64,000 nt of DNA from assembly GCA_026874595.1 (NCBI GenBank), contig CM049310.1, positions 16,282,058-16,346,057 on the forward strand, read 5' to 3'. Shown here in pieces: positions 11,458-24,039 of this stretch. The notes beneath the pieces were generated by a model. It saw only the letters and a program-made list of their open reading frames with translations. It was not told where the DNA came from and searched no databases. Source of the DNA: Sipunculus nudus (lineage: Eukaryota; Annelida; Sipuncula; Golfingiida; Sipunculidae). A program made the translations under genes and the position numbers. Numbering within the stretch: the first letter of the stretch is position 1; each line of letters begins with the position of its first letter.

Positions 11458-13810
11458 TCCGTTAACAAGGCACAAATCGTTACCACTGGACCTGGAATCT
11501 TCTTACTTTACATCCAGAGAGGTCCATGAAAAATCTCCTTGGAAACCTGGAATTAGGTTTCTGTTACCCATATCCTTCGAGCATTGGGGCCCCAAAGTAC
11601 CCCCCAGAATAGTAAAAAATTTCATACAAAAACTTCAATATCTCATTAACTACATCACTGATGGTCATGATTTTTGGCATACATATTGATCATGAGATGT
11701 TCCATCAGTTCCTGCAGACTGGTGGCGCCACCTGTATTTTTTTATTTTTTACGACTTTTTTTCTCTATTTTTGAGACCTTTAAAAATGTGGACATCTGTT
11801 AACAGGGCACAAATCGTAAAGACTGGACCTAGAATCTTCATTCTTAATATTCTGAGAGGCCTATGAAAAGTCTCCATGGAAACCAGAAATTAGGTCTCTG
11901 TTACCCATATCCTTCGAGCTATAGGGCCCCAAAGTACCCCCCAGAATAGCAAAAAAATTCATACAAAAACTTCAATATCTAATTAACTACATCACTGATA
12001 GTCATGATTTTTGGCATACATATTGATCATGAGATGTTTCATCAGTTTTTGCAGACTGGTGGCGCCACTACGCTCTTTACACAGCGCTTTACCTATAGGG
12101 CTACTACCTATAATGTAAGGCGCTATTTGTTATGACTTCGTATCCTGAATTGCAACACCAGAGGGGAGCACTGTATTTTTGTCCAATCAGATGAGACCTT
12201 GTTCTGGAAGACAAAGCCAAGCGAGGAATACACAGAGCCAATCATATTCATTTCTTTTTGAGTGACAGCTCATCCCCCAGCGTAACTGTCTGAACAGGCC
12301 ACAGGCTCAGAGAGAATTGCCCCTGACATGGTTTGCTTAAGGCCTTGGGCACATAGGATGCTCGGCCGGTGAGCTGTAATTCAAATGAAAAGTAACAACA
12401 AAGGCTGCGTGCACACCTCGCTGGCTGGTTTCAGTTCTGCAGACAACAGATACAAGGCTACACTAACACACTCATAATGTCATAATCGAATCGGTCAATG
12501 ATGCGAGAATGCAGATGGAGCAATTTAAATTCGACCAGAAACTCATCAAGCGGCGGCGCCAGGATGCCTGTCGAGTGTTTGTTTATTGGCATCTGATTGG
12601 CTGCTTGTCACATCATACGCACGTTTATTTCAGTGGACAACGAACCGCCATCTGGTGTCTAAATATATCACAAACGGTCAAAGCTGGCAGCGTGAGAATC
12701 AGTTGCTTCTTTAGAAGCGCAAGATTTCCGCTGCCTCGGGAGCGAATGGCGCCACCTGTATTTTTCAAATTTTTCCAACTTTTTTTCTCTATTTTTGAGA
12801 CCTTTAAGGATGTAGTTATCTGTCAACAGGGTTCAAATTGGACCTAGAATCTTCATTCTTGACACACAGGGAGACCTATGAAAAGTCTCCATGGAAACCT
12901 GAAATTAGGTCTCTGTTACCCATATCCTTTGAGTTATGGCACTCCAAAGTACAGCTCAGAATAATGGGAAAATTTGATACAAAAGCTGAAGTATCTGAAC
13001 AACTTATGCAGAGATCACCATAATTGTTTGTATGGATATTGATCATGGAGTTTTTCATCAGTTTCTGCAGCCTGGTGGCACCACATATATTTGTTCGAAC
13101 TTTTTTTCGATTTTTTTCCCCTATTTTTGAGACCTTTAAAGATATGAACATCTGTTAACATGGCACAAATCATAACAACTGGACCTAGAATCTTCATTCT
13201 TTACACACAGGGAGACCCATGAAAAATCTCCATGGAAACCTGAAATTAGGTCTCTGTTACCCATATCCATTAAGCTGTATGGCTCCAAAATACCCCCCCT
13301 CCCCAGAATAAAAAAAATTTGATACAAAAACTCCAGTATCTCAATAACTAAAACACTGATGCTCATGATTTTTTGGCATTCATATTGATCATGACATGTT
13401 CCATCAGTTTTAGCAGACTGGGTGTGCCACCTCTATTTTTTTCAAATTTTTACGAATTATTTTCTCTATTTTTGAGACCTTTAAAGATGTGGTTATCTGT
13501 CAACAGGGTACAAATTGTAACAACTGGACCTAGAATCTTCATTCTTGTCATGCAAGGAGGCCCATGAAAAGTGTCTATGGAAACCTGAAATTAGGTCTCT
13601 GTTACCCATATCCTTCAAGCTATAGGACTCCAAAGTATCCCTCAGAATAATGGAAAATTTGATACAAAAGCTGAAGTATCTGAACAACTAATCCAGAGAC
13701 CACCATGCTTCTTTGCATGGATATTGACCATCAAGTGCTTTTATTAGTTTCTGCAGACTGGTGGAGCCACCTGTATATTTTTTAAAGTTTACTAATTTTT
13801 TTTCTCTATT
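11458..13810 (+). repeat. About 340-bp tandem units inside element B1
   Basis: Each unit runs from ctatttttgagaccttta through gggcacaaatcgtaa, actggacctagaatcttc, tctccatggaaacctg, aattaggtctctgttaccc and gatacaaaa to a ggtggcgccacc-type palindrome. Five units are recognisable, the last cut short at 13804. The palindrome marks each unit end, intact at 11721 and decayed at 13074, 13424 and 13760. Confidence 0.75.
12069..12746. mobile_element. Mutator-like MITE, 678 bp, with 9-bp target duplication
   Basis: The segment interrupts a B1 unit exactly within its ggtggcgccacc palindrome. TGGCGCCAC stands on both sides (12060-12068 and 12747-12755). The element ends are imperfect inverted repeats: tacgctctttacacagcg on the left against ttcgctcccgaggcagcg on the reversed right, about two thirds identical. 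A 9-bp duplication with inverted ends is typical of Mutator-type DNA transposons. Composition is GC-richer than the host element. It encodes no transposase. Confidence 0.6.
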
Positions 13811-13975
13811 TTTGAGATATATTAATACAGACACAATCTCAGCCTGTTGGTTAATCTGTTTGATGCTTCAGTTGAATGGTTATAAACTGCCATTCAGATG
13901 ATAAAATTTCCTTTTGCAAATCTCTTTCCAGTCAGCTGAGCGTCATGACCCATGGGTCACTTGTTTTCATAACAT

Positions 13976-15065
13976 TTTTAGCAAACCTGTGAGCTTTTAC
14001 TATAGTTCTGCGTGGTGCGTCGTCTGAACGTTAACCCATACTATCTCAAAAACGGCAGGAGCTAGCATCACCAAACTTTATGCATAATTCAGTCATCTAA
14101 GAAAACTATCTGAATCTGATTATTTTTTGGCTATCTGCATTTACTTAGATTTTATAGGGGAAAAGCTTAAAAACCTTTTAAAAATATTATTCTCAGAAAT
14201 CGTCCAGCCAAATTGTCTAATTTTTAATGGAAATAATTCTAGAAACAATCTTACAAGTTTGTTTGAATGGTTCCAGTTCTGTGATTTTTGGCAGAGTTAC
14301 AGGAAGTTGAACTTTGTCATCTGTCCAAAAAAGCATTCTAAAGTTTCAATCTCAGAAATGGCTGAAGCCATCATCACCAAATTTATGCCAATGAAAGTCA
14401 CATGAGTCATACAAGAAATTGAGGTATTGGTGGCGCCACCAGCATCAGCCTATTTTTCCATGGGGCATCAATGCCTGTATCATACTGAGGGCTACAAAAA
14501 ACTCTGAAACAATATGGCCTAATTGTTTAATATCGCACAGAAATGATCCCAGGGTAGTGCTTTCTAAAGTTTGTTCAAATGGTCTCTGTTCAATGCCGTT
14601 CGGCTGAGTTATAGGAAGCTGAATTTAGTCATATGCCATAACAGCCCATTTTAGCTCAGTGGCTTCGAAGATCTTCTTCTCAAAAACCACTAGATCAAAT
14701 TCTTAAATCTCACACATTAATTATCCTTAGATTTTGATAATTCAAGTTTGTTCAAAGGTTTGGTTTAGTGCTTTTTGGCTGAGTTAAGGGAAGCTGAACT
14801 TAGCCAGTTGGCTGTAACTTCCTGTATGAGTTTATAAACCTGTAAAACGTTTTTCAACTGACGCCACTTAAGCCACTTTGTTTTATATTATACAAGAATA
14901 ATCTCCACAATAATTGTATAATAATTGTCTTTAATGGTTCAACATGAATAATTTTTGGCTGAATTATGGAGATTGAATGGAGTCATTTTAACGTAAATGT
15001 TAGCTGTGTCAAGCAGTTATATTTATCCTGGCACCAGTTTATCAGCATCTATTACATCATGCCAC
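13976..15065 (+). mobile_element. Family C element, degenerate, with internal repeats
   Basis: It starts next to B1 with tttttagcaaacctgtgagc and gtgcgtcgtctgaacgttaa. Four diverged internal units share a ggctgagttataggaagctg-type segment (near 14290, 14600, 14785 and 14960). A perfect ggtggcgccacc is at 14429-14440. Ends are not sharp and the 3' limit is approximate. Confidence 0.45.
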
Positions 15066-15119
15066 TAGAAATTTAGATTTCAGGTTAAATAGCATGGCAG
15101 ACTGCCTGCTATTTCAGAT

Positions 15120-15490
15120 TTTGGCAACAGGTGAACAGTCAGCCTGCATCTATTTATAGCTTTGGCAGACTGGCAATTATCAGATTAAACAACAAGTCAA
15201 ATTCACCCAGTGCAGCCAGGTATAGGTCAAGAGTTCACTCACTGCAGTGGCTGCAGTATATTTATAGCTTTGGCAAACTGCCCACTGTACCAGATTTGGC
15301 GCCAAAGGGCAGTTTGGATCTATTTTTAGCTTTGGCAAACTGCCAACTGTGTCAGATCATGCATAAGATCAAGAGTTCACTCAGTGCAGCCAGGTGCAGG
15401 TCAAAAGTTCACTCAGTCTTGCCAGGTGCAGGTCAAGAGTTCACTCAGTACTGTAGCTTGAGCCAGCAATTAGTAACAGTTCACTCGGAG
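15120..15490. repeat. Compound degenerate repeat
   Basis: Two motifs alternate: tatagctttggcaaactg (near 15155, 15258 and 15328, the last with tttagc) and aggtcaagagttcactca (near 15223, 15366, 15398 and 15430). They leave a 120-codon open frame that has no coding support. Confidence 0.6.
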
Positions 15491-15493
15491 TAG

Positions 15494-15870
15494 CTGCATT
15501 TCTCACCTAAGCCTGGTCAGCCCAGTGCATCAAACTTGAGAAGTTTGATTTATTGGCCATATATTTTGATATGTCTTTGCATGTTTGATGTCTTTCTCGT
15601 TCACAAGACTGATGTCACCACCTACAATGACTTTGCACAGGGTATGTGCCAGCTCATTTCTCCAGAGAAATTTGATATACCAGCCTGAAATTGGGCTTAT
15701 TTATACATATTGTAAAGTATGGTCATAAAAAGACAGGTGGCGCCACCTACAATAATTTTTTTATAGTGTATGTCCCTGCTTATTTCTCAGGAGGGGATAT
15801 CAGCATGAAATTGGGCATAGGTATACATCTCTAATACCTTTGTCATATACAAGACATGTAGGCCTACTTG
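15494..15870 (+). mobile_element. Element remnant with ggtggcgccacc
   Basis: Two diverged units, each with an xxcaccacctacaat segment, a gcacagggtatgtgcc-type segment and a gaaattgggc(t/a)ta segment. The palindrome is perfect at 15736-15747. The style matches families D and E but ends are not seen. Confidence 0.35.
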
Positions 15871-18800
15871 AAAAGTAATTGCCCAGCACTGAAGCATCAT
15901 ACCTGGTGTATTAACCCTTTCACAGGTTCACATTAGGCCTGTAGGCCTTGTCCTTTTTTCTGAAACTTGGTTGTCCTTGAAAGTAATACTTCCAGTTAGT
16001 ACAAATTTTTTAATTTACTAGAAAGCTTTGAAATAGTTGCTATTCTTGTCAGCCATCTTGAATCTTTAGTTGTGCGTGTTTCCAACAGTAAAACTGCATT
16101 TCCCATAAAATAAAATGGTTCATTCATTCTCATTTATGTTCCTGAAACAGAAATTTAATAACCTGTTTATCCAAGATAATTAATAAAAAAGTGTTTGATT
16201 GTTAAATGGCAATTATTTAGTTTTTTCATAGTTTCAAAAATTTTTGGAATGATGATATTTTGCCGTTTATGGCATTTTATTGGTCTGCATTTTGCCAGCG
16301 GTTGCAGTTTAGAGGTCTTGAGGTATGCAAGATAAACAGGCAAAAACTCACAATCAACAACACATCATTGGCAGCACAATGAATTAATGATGACTTGGTG
16401 TGAAATCTATTGTTACCCAAGTCCTTTCATATGTTGATGGAGTGAGTTCAGCTGTTTTTGACACAGACATGAGTTAATGAGGATTATCAAAGAGAATTTT
16501 CAAGAAAGATGTGTAATAATCTTTCATACCCTTCATGCAAGAGATATCAATAAAGTGCTTGCCGAGGTGTATACAAGTTACCTTTGAAGATTATTCTGCT
16601 TATTATTTTACTACCTGTATGCAGGATAAATAAATTTGGTAAGATTTAATTCAGTCATGGTGAATACATTGTCCATACAGCTCACATTACTACTAGGCTT
16701 TGACATATTTTTTGTTGAAATTCACTCGTCATCACATGTTGAAGGCATCTGATTTGCTCTATCATAACTTTTAATTAGTTAATTTGCAGGGTCTATGACA
16801 CCCTTGGCAAAAGTGAAAGTACCAATAAACAAATAAAATTAATAAAAATCACTGAAACATAAAAAATTAAAACATTAATTATCTTAGATTTTAGTTGCTA
16901 CTCATTTGATGAAACTGAGCTAATCGGACCCTGGTGAAAGGATAACTGAACCTGTTAATTAATTACATCACCTGCATTACCTGATCTTTCTGAACTTGAT
17001 GGCCCATACTTGTTATGAATAAAGTGACTAGTGGTGAGTATTTATCATGTATTAGGATCATGTTCATACTGATGTTATTAGGTTTGATAATGCTGAACTG
17101 TGTAGGCCTCAGTGTTATGAAGAATAAAATTGCTGGCAGAGAAAGCATCTTTTTGAACAGGATTGAAAACGAAAGAAATAGAAAACAAACAGAGTAGACA
17201 GTAATGCTTGATGACTGTGGTCTGGGTTCTCAAACATGCTCCTCTACTGAATCTTTCAGCAACTAAATGCTGGACAGAGAGTGAAAATGGGAGTCTGGCT
17301 CAGCCTGTATGTCAAATGTGAAACAGATCCATGAAACATTTCTCACGATATCTTACAGACACACCCACACATGCAGAATCAACTGAAAACAAAAATTCCT
17401 CAGCTTTGTGCAGGGTTGAAATATTGTCATGGAAAGCTTATATTTATGACAAGTCACCCATTTCCCCCTGTTTTACTTTGAAAAAAATAGTAAAAAATAG
17501 TTTTTTTTAATATTTTTTTAGATCATATTACATGAAATATTGCAAAAATAAAAAAAAAATTGAATTACTTTGACTGCTAAACCACAACATTTCAGGGCAC
17601 CTGATTTTCTGGTTTTAATGGGGTATTATGCTTGCCAAGGCTGTTGGTTTAACTCAGTGCACAAAAAAAACAGGTTCAGATAATTTCTCATGCATAAGGG
17701 GTGACCTTTGAATTACAATAGCACATGCTTTGTGATCACGAAAACTGAGCAGCAGAGAGGCAGTAATATAGCTTATAATTGTAAGTGATACAAGTAATTT
17801 TGTGATTTTTTCTGTGAGCTCGTTGAGTTCAGGAAATCCTATTCCTGGTGTTGATTTAATGATTATTAAATCAATCCACCCAGCTTAGGTTTGCTGTCTG
17901 TGGCCTTGCTTGTAAAAATAATCAATGGAAGTTTTTCATCACCATGGATATTTGTTACGAGATGTCGTAAAGTTACATTTTGTCCACAAAGTCTAGACTG
18001 GTGTATATTGGAAAGTTTTTTTTTCCAGTTTCTTGTTAAATTTACAATATGCGTAAGAGAGGACTTTATTGAATTTATTTGATATATTATAACTATTCAA
18101 AGCTGTTTTCAGAAACATTAGGCATGTATGTGAGTTATGTGAGATGTATATAATGGTAGCTCCTTTCATGACAGAGATTTCCTTTATCTGGGGTTTGTTT
18201 ATTCCTTTGACATTAATTTAGATTTTACAGTATCTGTCAGAAATGTCAAACATTCAACCAATCAATATGATTTGTATTATTTATAGATGCAGTGTTTCTC
18301 TTGATAATAACGTTAACATGGCAGTGGAAGGAACTAGAATAAATGATAAATCTGGATTAACTATTATAAAATCAAGGTAGTGCATGAGTCTCAAATAAAT
18401 GATAAGGTTACCACAGGAGTGTATGGTGCGATGTTCTCACCCATCAAGGAGAGCATAAAAGAAATACTACCTGTGGGTGGCAAGTTTTGATCCTATAAGT
18501 TCCTTTCATGTTGCGGTTACTACCCATATAGCTGCATCAGTTTATAGTTTCTGGGTATATGTGCTACTTTCAGGTGTATAAAGACTCTTCAAGATTCAGT
18601 CCATCAGTCTGAGACTTGTTAAGACTAGGCATTGGCAGTTTCAAGAAAAAAATTCTAGTTTAAATGCAATCCATCAAAGCAAACAGTATTGTGCCAGGAA
18701 GGGGGTTGCATAGTCTATGATGTATGTTTGAAAATAATTAGATGTGTGACAGGATGTGGATTTCATACATGGTTTCCAAAAACTGTTACTTTGAGTTTAT

Positions 18801-21440
18801 TTTTGCACAAAACTGTTATTAACATTCCTACTGTCTAGACTTCTTTAAAAAAGCCCCTTCTACTAAAAAAAATATTCATCGCATTTAAAACATAAAAATA
18901 CAGTTCTGTAATAAAAATATAAGGAATATAATGGTCTTCATTGGTTGTGATTGGTTATAAATACCTATCATATCATTACTGTCAAATATATTAAATCTGA
19001 TATTAAATGTGATTTCTAATGCATAACTGTTATGATGCATACAGTTCCTGGTCGAGTGAGTTCTGGTGAGTATACTGTGAAAATAACCATTGATTTTCAC
19101 AGGTAAACCTCCACGCGATGCAGCCTGTACATTGGCCTACCTGTACCTGTCATCCTGTGCTTCACTAATTATACACTGCCGTACATTTGTCACCTGTGTG
19201 GCGTCTTTTGATTCATTGTGACTACTAGTGACATCTTTATTTTACTCCATGGCATTCTTAGTTCCTTCCGCTTCCTAAATTGGAGCAAATTCAGAGCTTT
19301 TTAATATGTTATAATTTTTGCTTTTAATGCCGGTTACCTTGACTACAGCCTGGTCCTGTTTGTTGAAAGCGATTGTTCATTATTTCTTGATCAGCCTATG
19401 TTCTAATTACTTGTTAATTATTGATTAATCACATCCCAGTTGTCATAACGCTTTAATCAGTGTCATTTTTCTGATTTACCTTCATATTATTCTGATTCAT
19501 TTTGAAAGATATGTGATATTCACGTTATGTGAAAGCATTACTTGTGAGTGGCAGATCTATTTTGATGTCAACATATATCACAGTTTCACAGGGTTCAAAA
19601 TTACCAGTGGCCCTTAAGCTCGATACTGGTAAAATTCTGGACAGGTTTACAAGTGTTTGCAGTTACAGGCCCAGTGGGTTGGAAATAAAACTGTTCCAGT
19701 AAGATGTCTGGATTAACAAAGCCTGGATTAACTAAGGAATTAAAAGGACTATATCTAAATTTGAATATAATGCATTCTTCTGCTTCAGTTTTATGCTTTT
19801 AAAAAGTATTGTTTATGTCCTAAAAAAGCAATGAAAATGATGTTGGCCTTCAAAATCTTCTGTGTACACTACAGGCCTTGCTGATCTGTAAAACTGTAAA
19901 ACAATTTCAATCCCTTGGTACTTACAGATGTGATTGGATCACAATCTGAAAAGAAACTACATTTTTGATTATATGTTCTTTGTACCAGTGGTCAAAATGT
20001 GATATTTTGTTGTTTTTTATACATGTTTATCACTTACATAGAATTCATTCTGACACCAAGTTTATATGTATATGTTTACCTGTGAGTTTTATAGTAGGAT
20101 GATTTAAAATAATATTTTATATTACTCTGTATCAGTGACCAAAGAGTGAGACTTTGTTTTTACACTTCTGTAAATCACATTTATAAGTAATATTTAAACC
20201 TACACCTGTCAAGGTAATATGATTATTATAGTCACACATGTTCACATCTGAGTTAATTGTAGGATTTCTCTACTGTAAATAAGGTTTTAGCTGTGCTAGT
20301 GTGTGTATTGTTTTTCCATCTATTACAGAAGAAAAAATTAATCATATAAAAATGTGGTATATTGAACTTGAAATTTGCCAGATTCATTTCCTTTGACAAG
20401 ATTTTTAATTTCTTAAATATTTCCCTCAAATTTTATTTTTTTAATCGAATTTATTAGGTAATAACTCTATTATACCTAGTAATGGTTGATTTTAAGACCA
20501 GGGTATGGATAATTTTCAACCTAAGACTGATTTATGTTCTTTTTCTATATACATATACATGTCACACATTGCATGTTCCAAAGCCATGAGAAAAGATTTA
20601 AATATGAAGTTTTCATGAGGTACCAAGTTCCAAGTGTCTGAAAGGCATAATAAAATCATGGCTGTCTGTGATGATAAGTTGAAGGAGCCAATAGTTACTA
20701 CTTAGTAAATGAGAGGCAGTAATAGAATATGAAGGGGGTCTTCTCCATGAAATGTGCTGCAGTTTCATGTTGCCATGGTGACGGCATGTCTCGATGGGCC
20801 AAGTAGCGCTGTACAGGTTTAGGTACCCCGGTTCCCATGCTGGTTCTTACGTTCTGATAAAAATCGCACTTTATTTAGTACTTTTGACCTCTTGCAGTGT
20901 TTTATTGACACTGTGCCAAGTCACTGTTGACATAAAACTCCATGAAGGAGTTTCTGCAGATAACCTGTGCTGCGTCAGCTAAAAAAAAACCCAGTAAACA
21001 GCAGCAGTAAACAGACTATCAAGTACAGCAGAATTGATACCCTATTTCCCAACACCTTTTCTCTTAAATCACATATATTCAAGAACACACCTGTCTCACT
21101 TTAACCTTAGTGTTAACTTTAAAAGTAATTTATCCCCTTTGTTACCTCTGTGAAACTACTTTTTTGCAAAATAGTTTCTGGGAATAAAATTTTTTTCTGA
21201 TTTTTTTAACTTTCAGGTTATCTTTATTGTTTAAAATTTTATTTAAAATTTTTGTATTTGCAAATGATTTATTACAAGCTGTTAATTGTCTGAATTATCA
21301 AAGAGGAAAATAAACAGTATTTGCACAGCATAATTTAATCTTTCCTTTGGTTTTATTTTACAAGTAGATTAATTACCACATTTTTTTTCGTAATAAGGAC
21401 TATGTTACAGAATTTTTTGCATTTTGTTTCATTGTTTTTT
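15871..21440 (+). other. DCDC2: Intron, no gene seen
   Basis: AT-rich intron sequence with no exon or clear element. The X-box-like site at 20769 is listed separately. Confidence 0.6.
20769..20782. promoter_or_regulatory. X-box-like site, one mismatch
   Basis: GTTGCCATGGTGAC differs from the RFX X-box consensus at one defined position in the right half. It lies 1.3 kb before the exon at 22073. It may be a chance match in 64 kb. Confidence 0.25.
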
Positions 21441-21454
21441 GTTTGCAGTGGCCA

Positions 21455-21550
21455 CCCCCCCCCCCCCCCCCCCTAAAAAAAAGGAGGATATATGGTTCTC
21501 AGGCATCGAGTGCGTCAATTTTAACACTCCCCAACCCCCCCCCCCCCCCC
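21455..21550. repeat. Two poly-C tracts
   Basis: Runs of 19 C (21455-21473) and 16 C (21535-21550). True lengths are uncertain in any assembly. Confidence 0.85.
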
Positions 21551-22072
21551 ACATCAAAGATTTTTATTTTGATTTTCAATAGAAACTTACCAATTTTGAG
21601 CTCCAGCTGCACAGACTTTTCTTTCAAGAAGATAAAGTGATACAATTATGATAAGATTTCCTTTGTTATGTACTCTAACCTGTTTAGCAAAAAAAATTCA
21701 GTTTTTATCATGTTTTTACCTGATCATATGACATTTATATTGAAACATATAAATCAGGAGCCTGTAAAAAGTGCCTGAGAACCATACCTTATTTTTTTTT
21801 TTTTGCCTCATATACTCCTTCAGGACCCCTGCATACCATCAAGGAAAAGAGTTAAAGGTTCAAACATGATACTAATAGTAAACTTTGTCTTCATTATACT
21901 ATTTCAGTTTTATGCAAGATGGTATTGTCATATTGTATGTCTTCATTGCATATCTGTTACTATTAATTCTCCTACATAGCATTGGTCAGCTTTCTATGCA
22001 TGTTGCACTTTTGTAAAATCTTGTGACCGGTAGATACAACATGTACATTCAACATTATATCTTCTTTTCCAG

Positions 22073-22261
22073 GAAGTTCACCCCATTGCCTCCCATCAGA
22101 AGTAAGAAAGGGTCATCTCACCCAAGCTCCCAGGCCAGTGAACAGACTGCAGGGACTCTGGACAGCTCGCTTAACTCTACAGGATCATCAGGAAGAAACA
22201 ACAGGACAAGGACAAGGGTAGCAGCAAAACCAAAGACAAGGAGTGACAAACCCAAGCAACA
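22073..22261 (+). CDS. DCDC2: DCDC2-like exon: basic Ser-rich linker
   Basis: The acceptor is cttcttttccag at 22072 and the donor is gtaagc at 22262. The 189 nt continue the frame as KFTPLPPIRSKKGSSHP and then a Ser/Asn-rich and Arg/Lys-rich stretch ending RSDKPKQ. Vertebrate DCDC2 has a similar SLPP....RKSKGS segment at this place after the second DCX repeat. The sequence looks disordered and very basic, as expected for a region that strengthens microtubule binding. It ends with CA, to be completed by the next exon, and fits both the 48-nt exon at 23992 and the exon at 31937. Confidence 0.87.
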
Positions 22262-22341
22262 GTAAGCATTGTAAAACCTACAGAGAATTGCAAAATCTGC
22301 AGAGAATTATAGGAAATAATTTCTTTTTAACAAACTGCATT

Positions 22342-23267
22342 GGCGGCGAAAGCAAATTTTCATTGGGGGGGGGGGGGGGGGGCAATAGTATATTGATATA
22401 TAAGGGCTGTAACCTGACCAAAATGGCGGGGGGGGGGGGGAGGGGGGGGGGGGCAATAAGCAGATTTGAGGTCTCCCCCTCCCATGGTTCGGAAAATTTG
22501 AAAAACTGTGGGTACTACTGCATTCTGGTGCATTTTATTGGTCAATGCTTATTTAGTAAAACAGTACCTCCTTGAAGGGAGATTATTTGTTATTTGTCTG
22601 GCAATGGATGTATTTTCACACAGAATATCAACTTTGGAATTTTTTTTGCACCTCAAATCCCGGAGGCTGCAGCCCTGTATATATGGTACTCCAAGTACCT
22701 AAGGTGCCTAGCGTCTGAGTGCAGGTCTAAGCCCCCCCCCCCCCCCCCCATCTAAATACATCCATCTAATTATGTGCCCGTGCAAGGAGTTTCTCTGCTT
22801 TTCAGTACCCTTATACAGGTTTTCAACTTTTCAAAAGAAGTCATGCAGGATATATTCATTTCAAATGAGATATCTTGTAGAAATATTTCAGCAAATCAAC
22901 ATTAGCTTGACTTTACTGTTCAAGCAAATTTTCATTTTTTAAGTGCAGAATTATAAAATCTTAACATACTACACCTTAAAATGATGTAAAGTGTCATTTT
23001 AAAAAGTAGGTGTCATATATACCTGTCAAAGAGATTTTGCAAATTTGAGTAGCCCTGTACAAATTTTACTTTGCTTCAGATTTTACAGTAAATAAATTGG
23101 AACAAGAATTCTGAAAAATGAAGGTAAAAAATATAAGGTATTCAGGTATTAATTGCCCACATGCGCCTGAGTGCAGGTCTAAGCCCCCCCCCCCCCCCCC
23201 CAACAATTTTATCGGGGAGCTTGGCCCTCCCCCCCCCCCCCCCCCCCCCCCCCCCCGTTTCGCCGCC
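22342..23267. mobile_element. Element bounded by inverted GGCGGCGAAA and poly-G/poly-C tracts
   Basis: The left edge reads GGCGGCGAAA (22342-22351), then an 18-G run (22365-22382). The right edge reads a 28-C run (23229-23256), then TTTCGCCGCC (23258-23267), the exact reverse complement of the left edge. More G runs lie at 22428-22440 and 22442-22453, and C runs at 22732-22749 and 23184-23201. The two inner C runs are both preceded by gagtgcaggtctaag, an internal duplication 452 bp apart. No coding sequence was seen. It could be a MITE or fold-back element; target duplications are not evident. Confidence 0.5.
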
Positions 23268-23991
23268 TAAGAACTGTTGTTATGTTATCTGACTTAAACT
23301 ATCCTGAACTCCAGAGCTATTCTCCTGTGTCTAAATCATTACATGATACAGATCCTAAACTTATTGTCAAGTCAAAAATATGCCTGTGTTCAACCTTGTT
23401 GATGTCAGACATTCATTGCATTATTGTATTGTAAAGTGGTATAAACAGGAGGAATGTAGAGGGAGAAAATATACAAGTTTTGTCTTAAATTTTTTATTCA
23501 GGGACTAGGTATACACTGAAAACGATTTTTGTATACAGGTTGGAAAAAAAAAACGTTGTATAGAATTTTTGTCAGGAGTTGGATTAGAGAAGATTTGTTG
23601 TTCTGAAAGGTTTATCAATAACACTCGAAGGACAAGATGCATAGTAAAATAAAGGACACTGTAAAACTGTTAAATATCAGATGTTGGGAGGCTGAACTAT
23701 AAAGGGGAACAAGCTTATTAAATTTTACGAAAGAATTTGGTTGTTTTTCAGGAAAAAAAAACAAGAACAATCCAGTATTGTCACCAGAAGACCCCTTGTG
23801 CTATTCTGAAAACAATTTGCATTCAGAATATTTGTAAAAATATTGTTACAAATCAGTTAAGCATTCCTAGTTTTCCAGTCATTTAATTTTCCAGGTCCTT
23901 GTTTTTAATAAATTTTGTATAGGTTAGGTGTTAGATTTGACATATTATTCCTAATATATAATTCTTACTTTGTCTCTTATTGGCTGACAAG

Positions 23992-24039
23992 CAACCTCCC
24001 GCCTGCCACAGAGAAAACTCCTGAAAAACGACGAGAAAG
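23992..24039 (+). CDS. DCDC2: Possible 48-nt cassette exon of the DCDC2-like gene
   Basis: The acceptor is tggctgacaag at 23991 and the donor is gtagca at 24040. Joined to the preceding exon it reads HNLPPATEKTPEKRRE plus an Arg codon completed at 31937. It enters and leaves in the same phase, so it can be included or skipped without changing the frame. The Lys/Arg/Pro composition fits its neighbours. An alternative acceptor (cctgccacag at 24011) would put a stop in frame, so the upstream AG was chosen. There is no strong pyrimidine tract, so confidence is moderate. Confidence 0.5.

Larger units (their letters stand above)
11362..13965 (+). mobile_element. Family B element copy 1, hairpin ends, internal tandem units
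   Basis: The 5' end carries a hairpin, ctcagctgact / agtcatctgag, then a gtccgtcg-rich stretch. The 3' end carries the palindrome GACCCATGGGTC (13947-13958) and acttgttt. The body is a tandem array with a period near 340 bp, seen from ctatttttgagacc at 11763, 12787, 13119, 13464 and 13804. A 678-bp foreign segment sits at 12069-12746. No coding capacity was recognised. The family is unclassified here; the hairpins at both ends without inverted terminal repeats suggest a rolling-circle-like type, by inference. Confidence 0.7.

Noticed and set aside
11356-13982. 12-bp match aacatttttagc on both sides of B1 as a target duplication
   Set aside because: The right copy is probably the start of the adjacent family C element, which begins with a similar tttttagc; other B copies show no such duplication.
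15131-15493. 120-aa open frame
   Set aside because: It lies over a degenerate compound repeat and has no domain or splice support.
24012-24039. Shorter version of the 48-nt exon using the acceptor cctgccacag
   Set aside because: In the required phase it reads into a stop after three codons.
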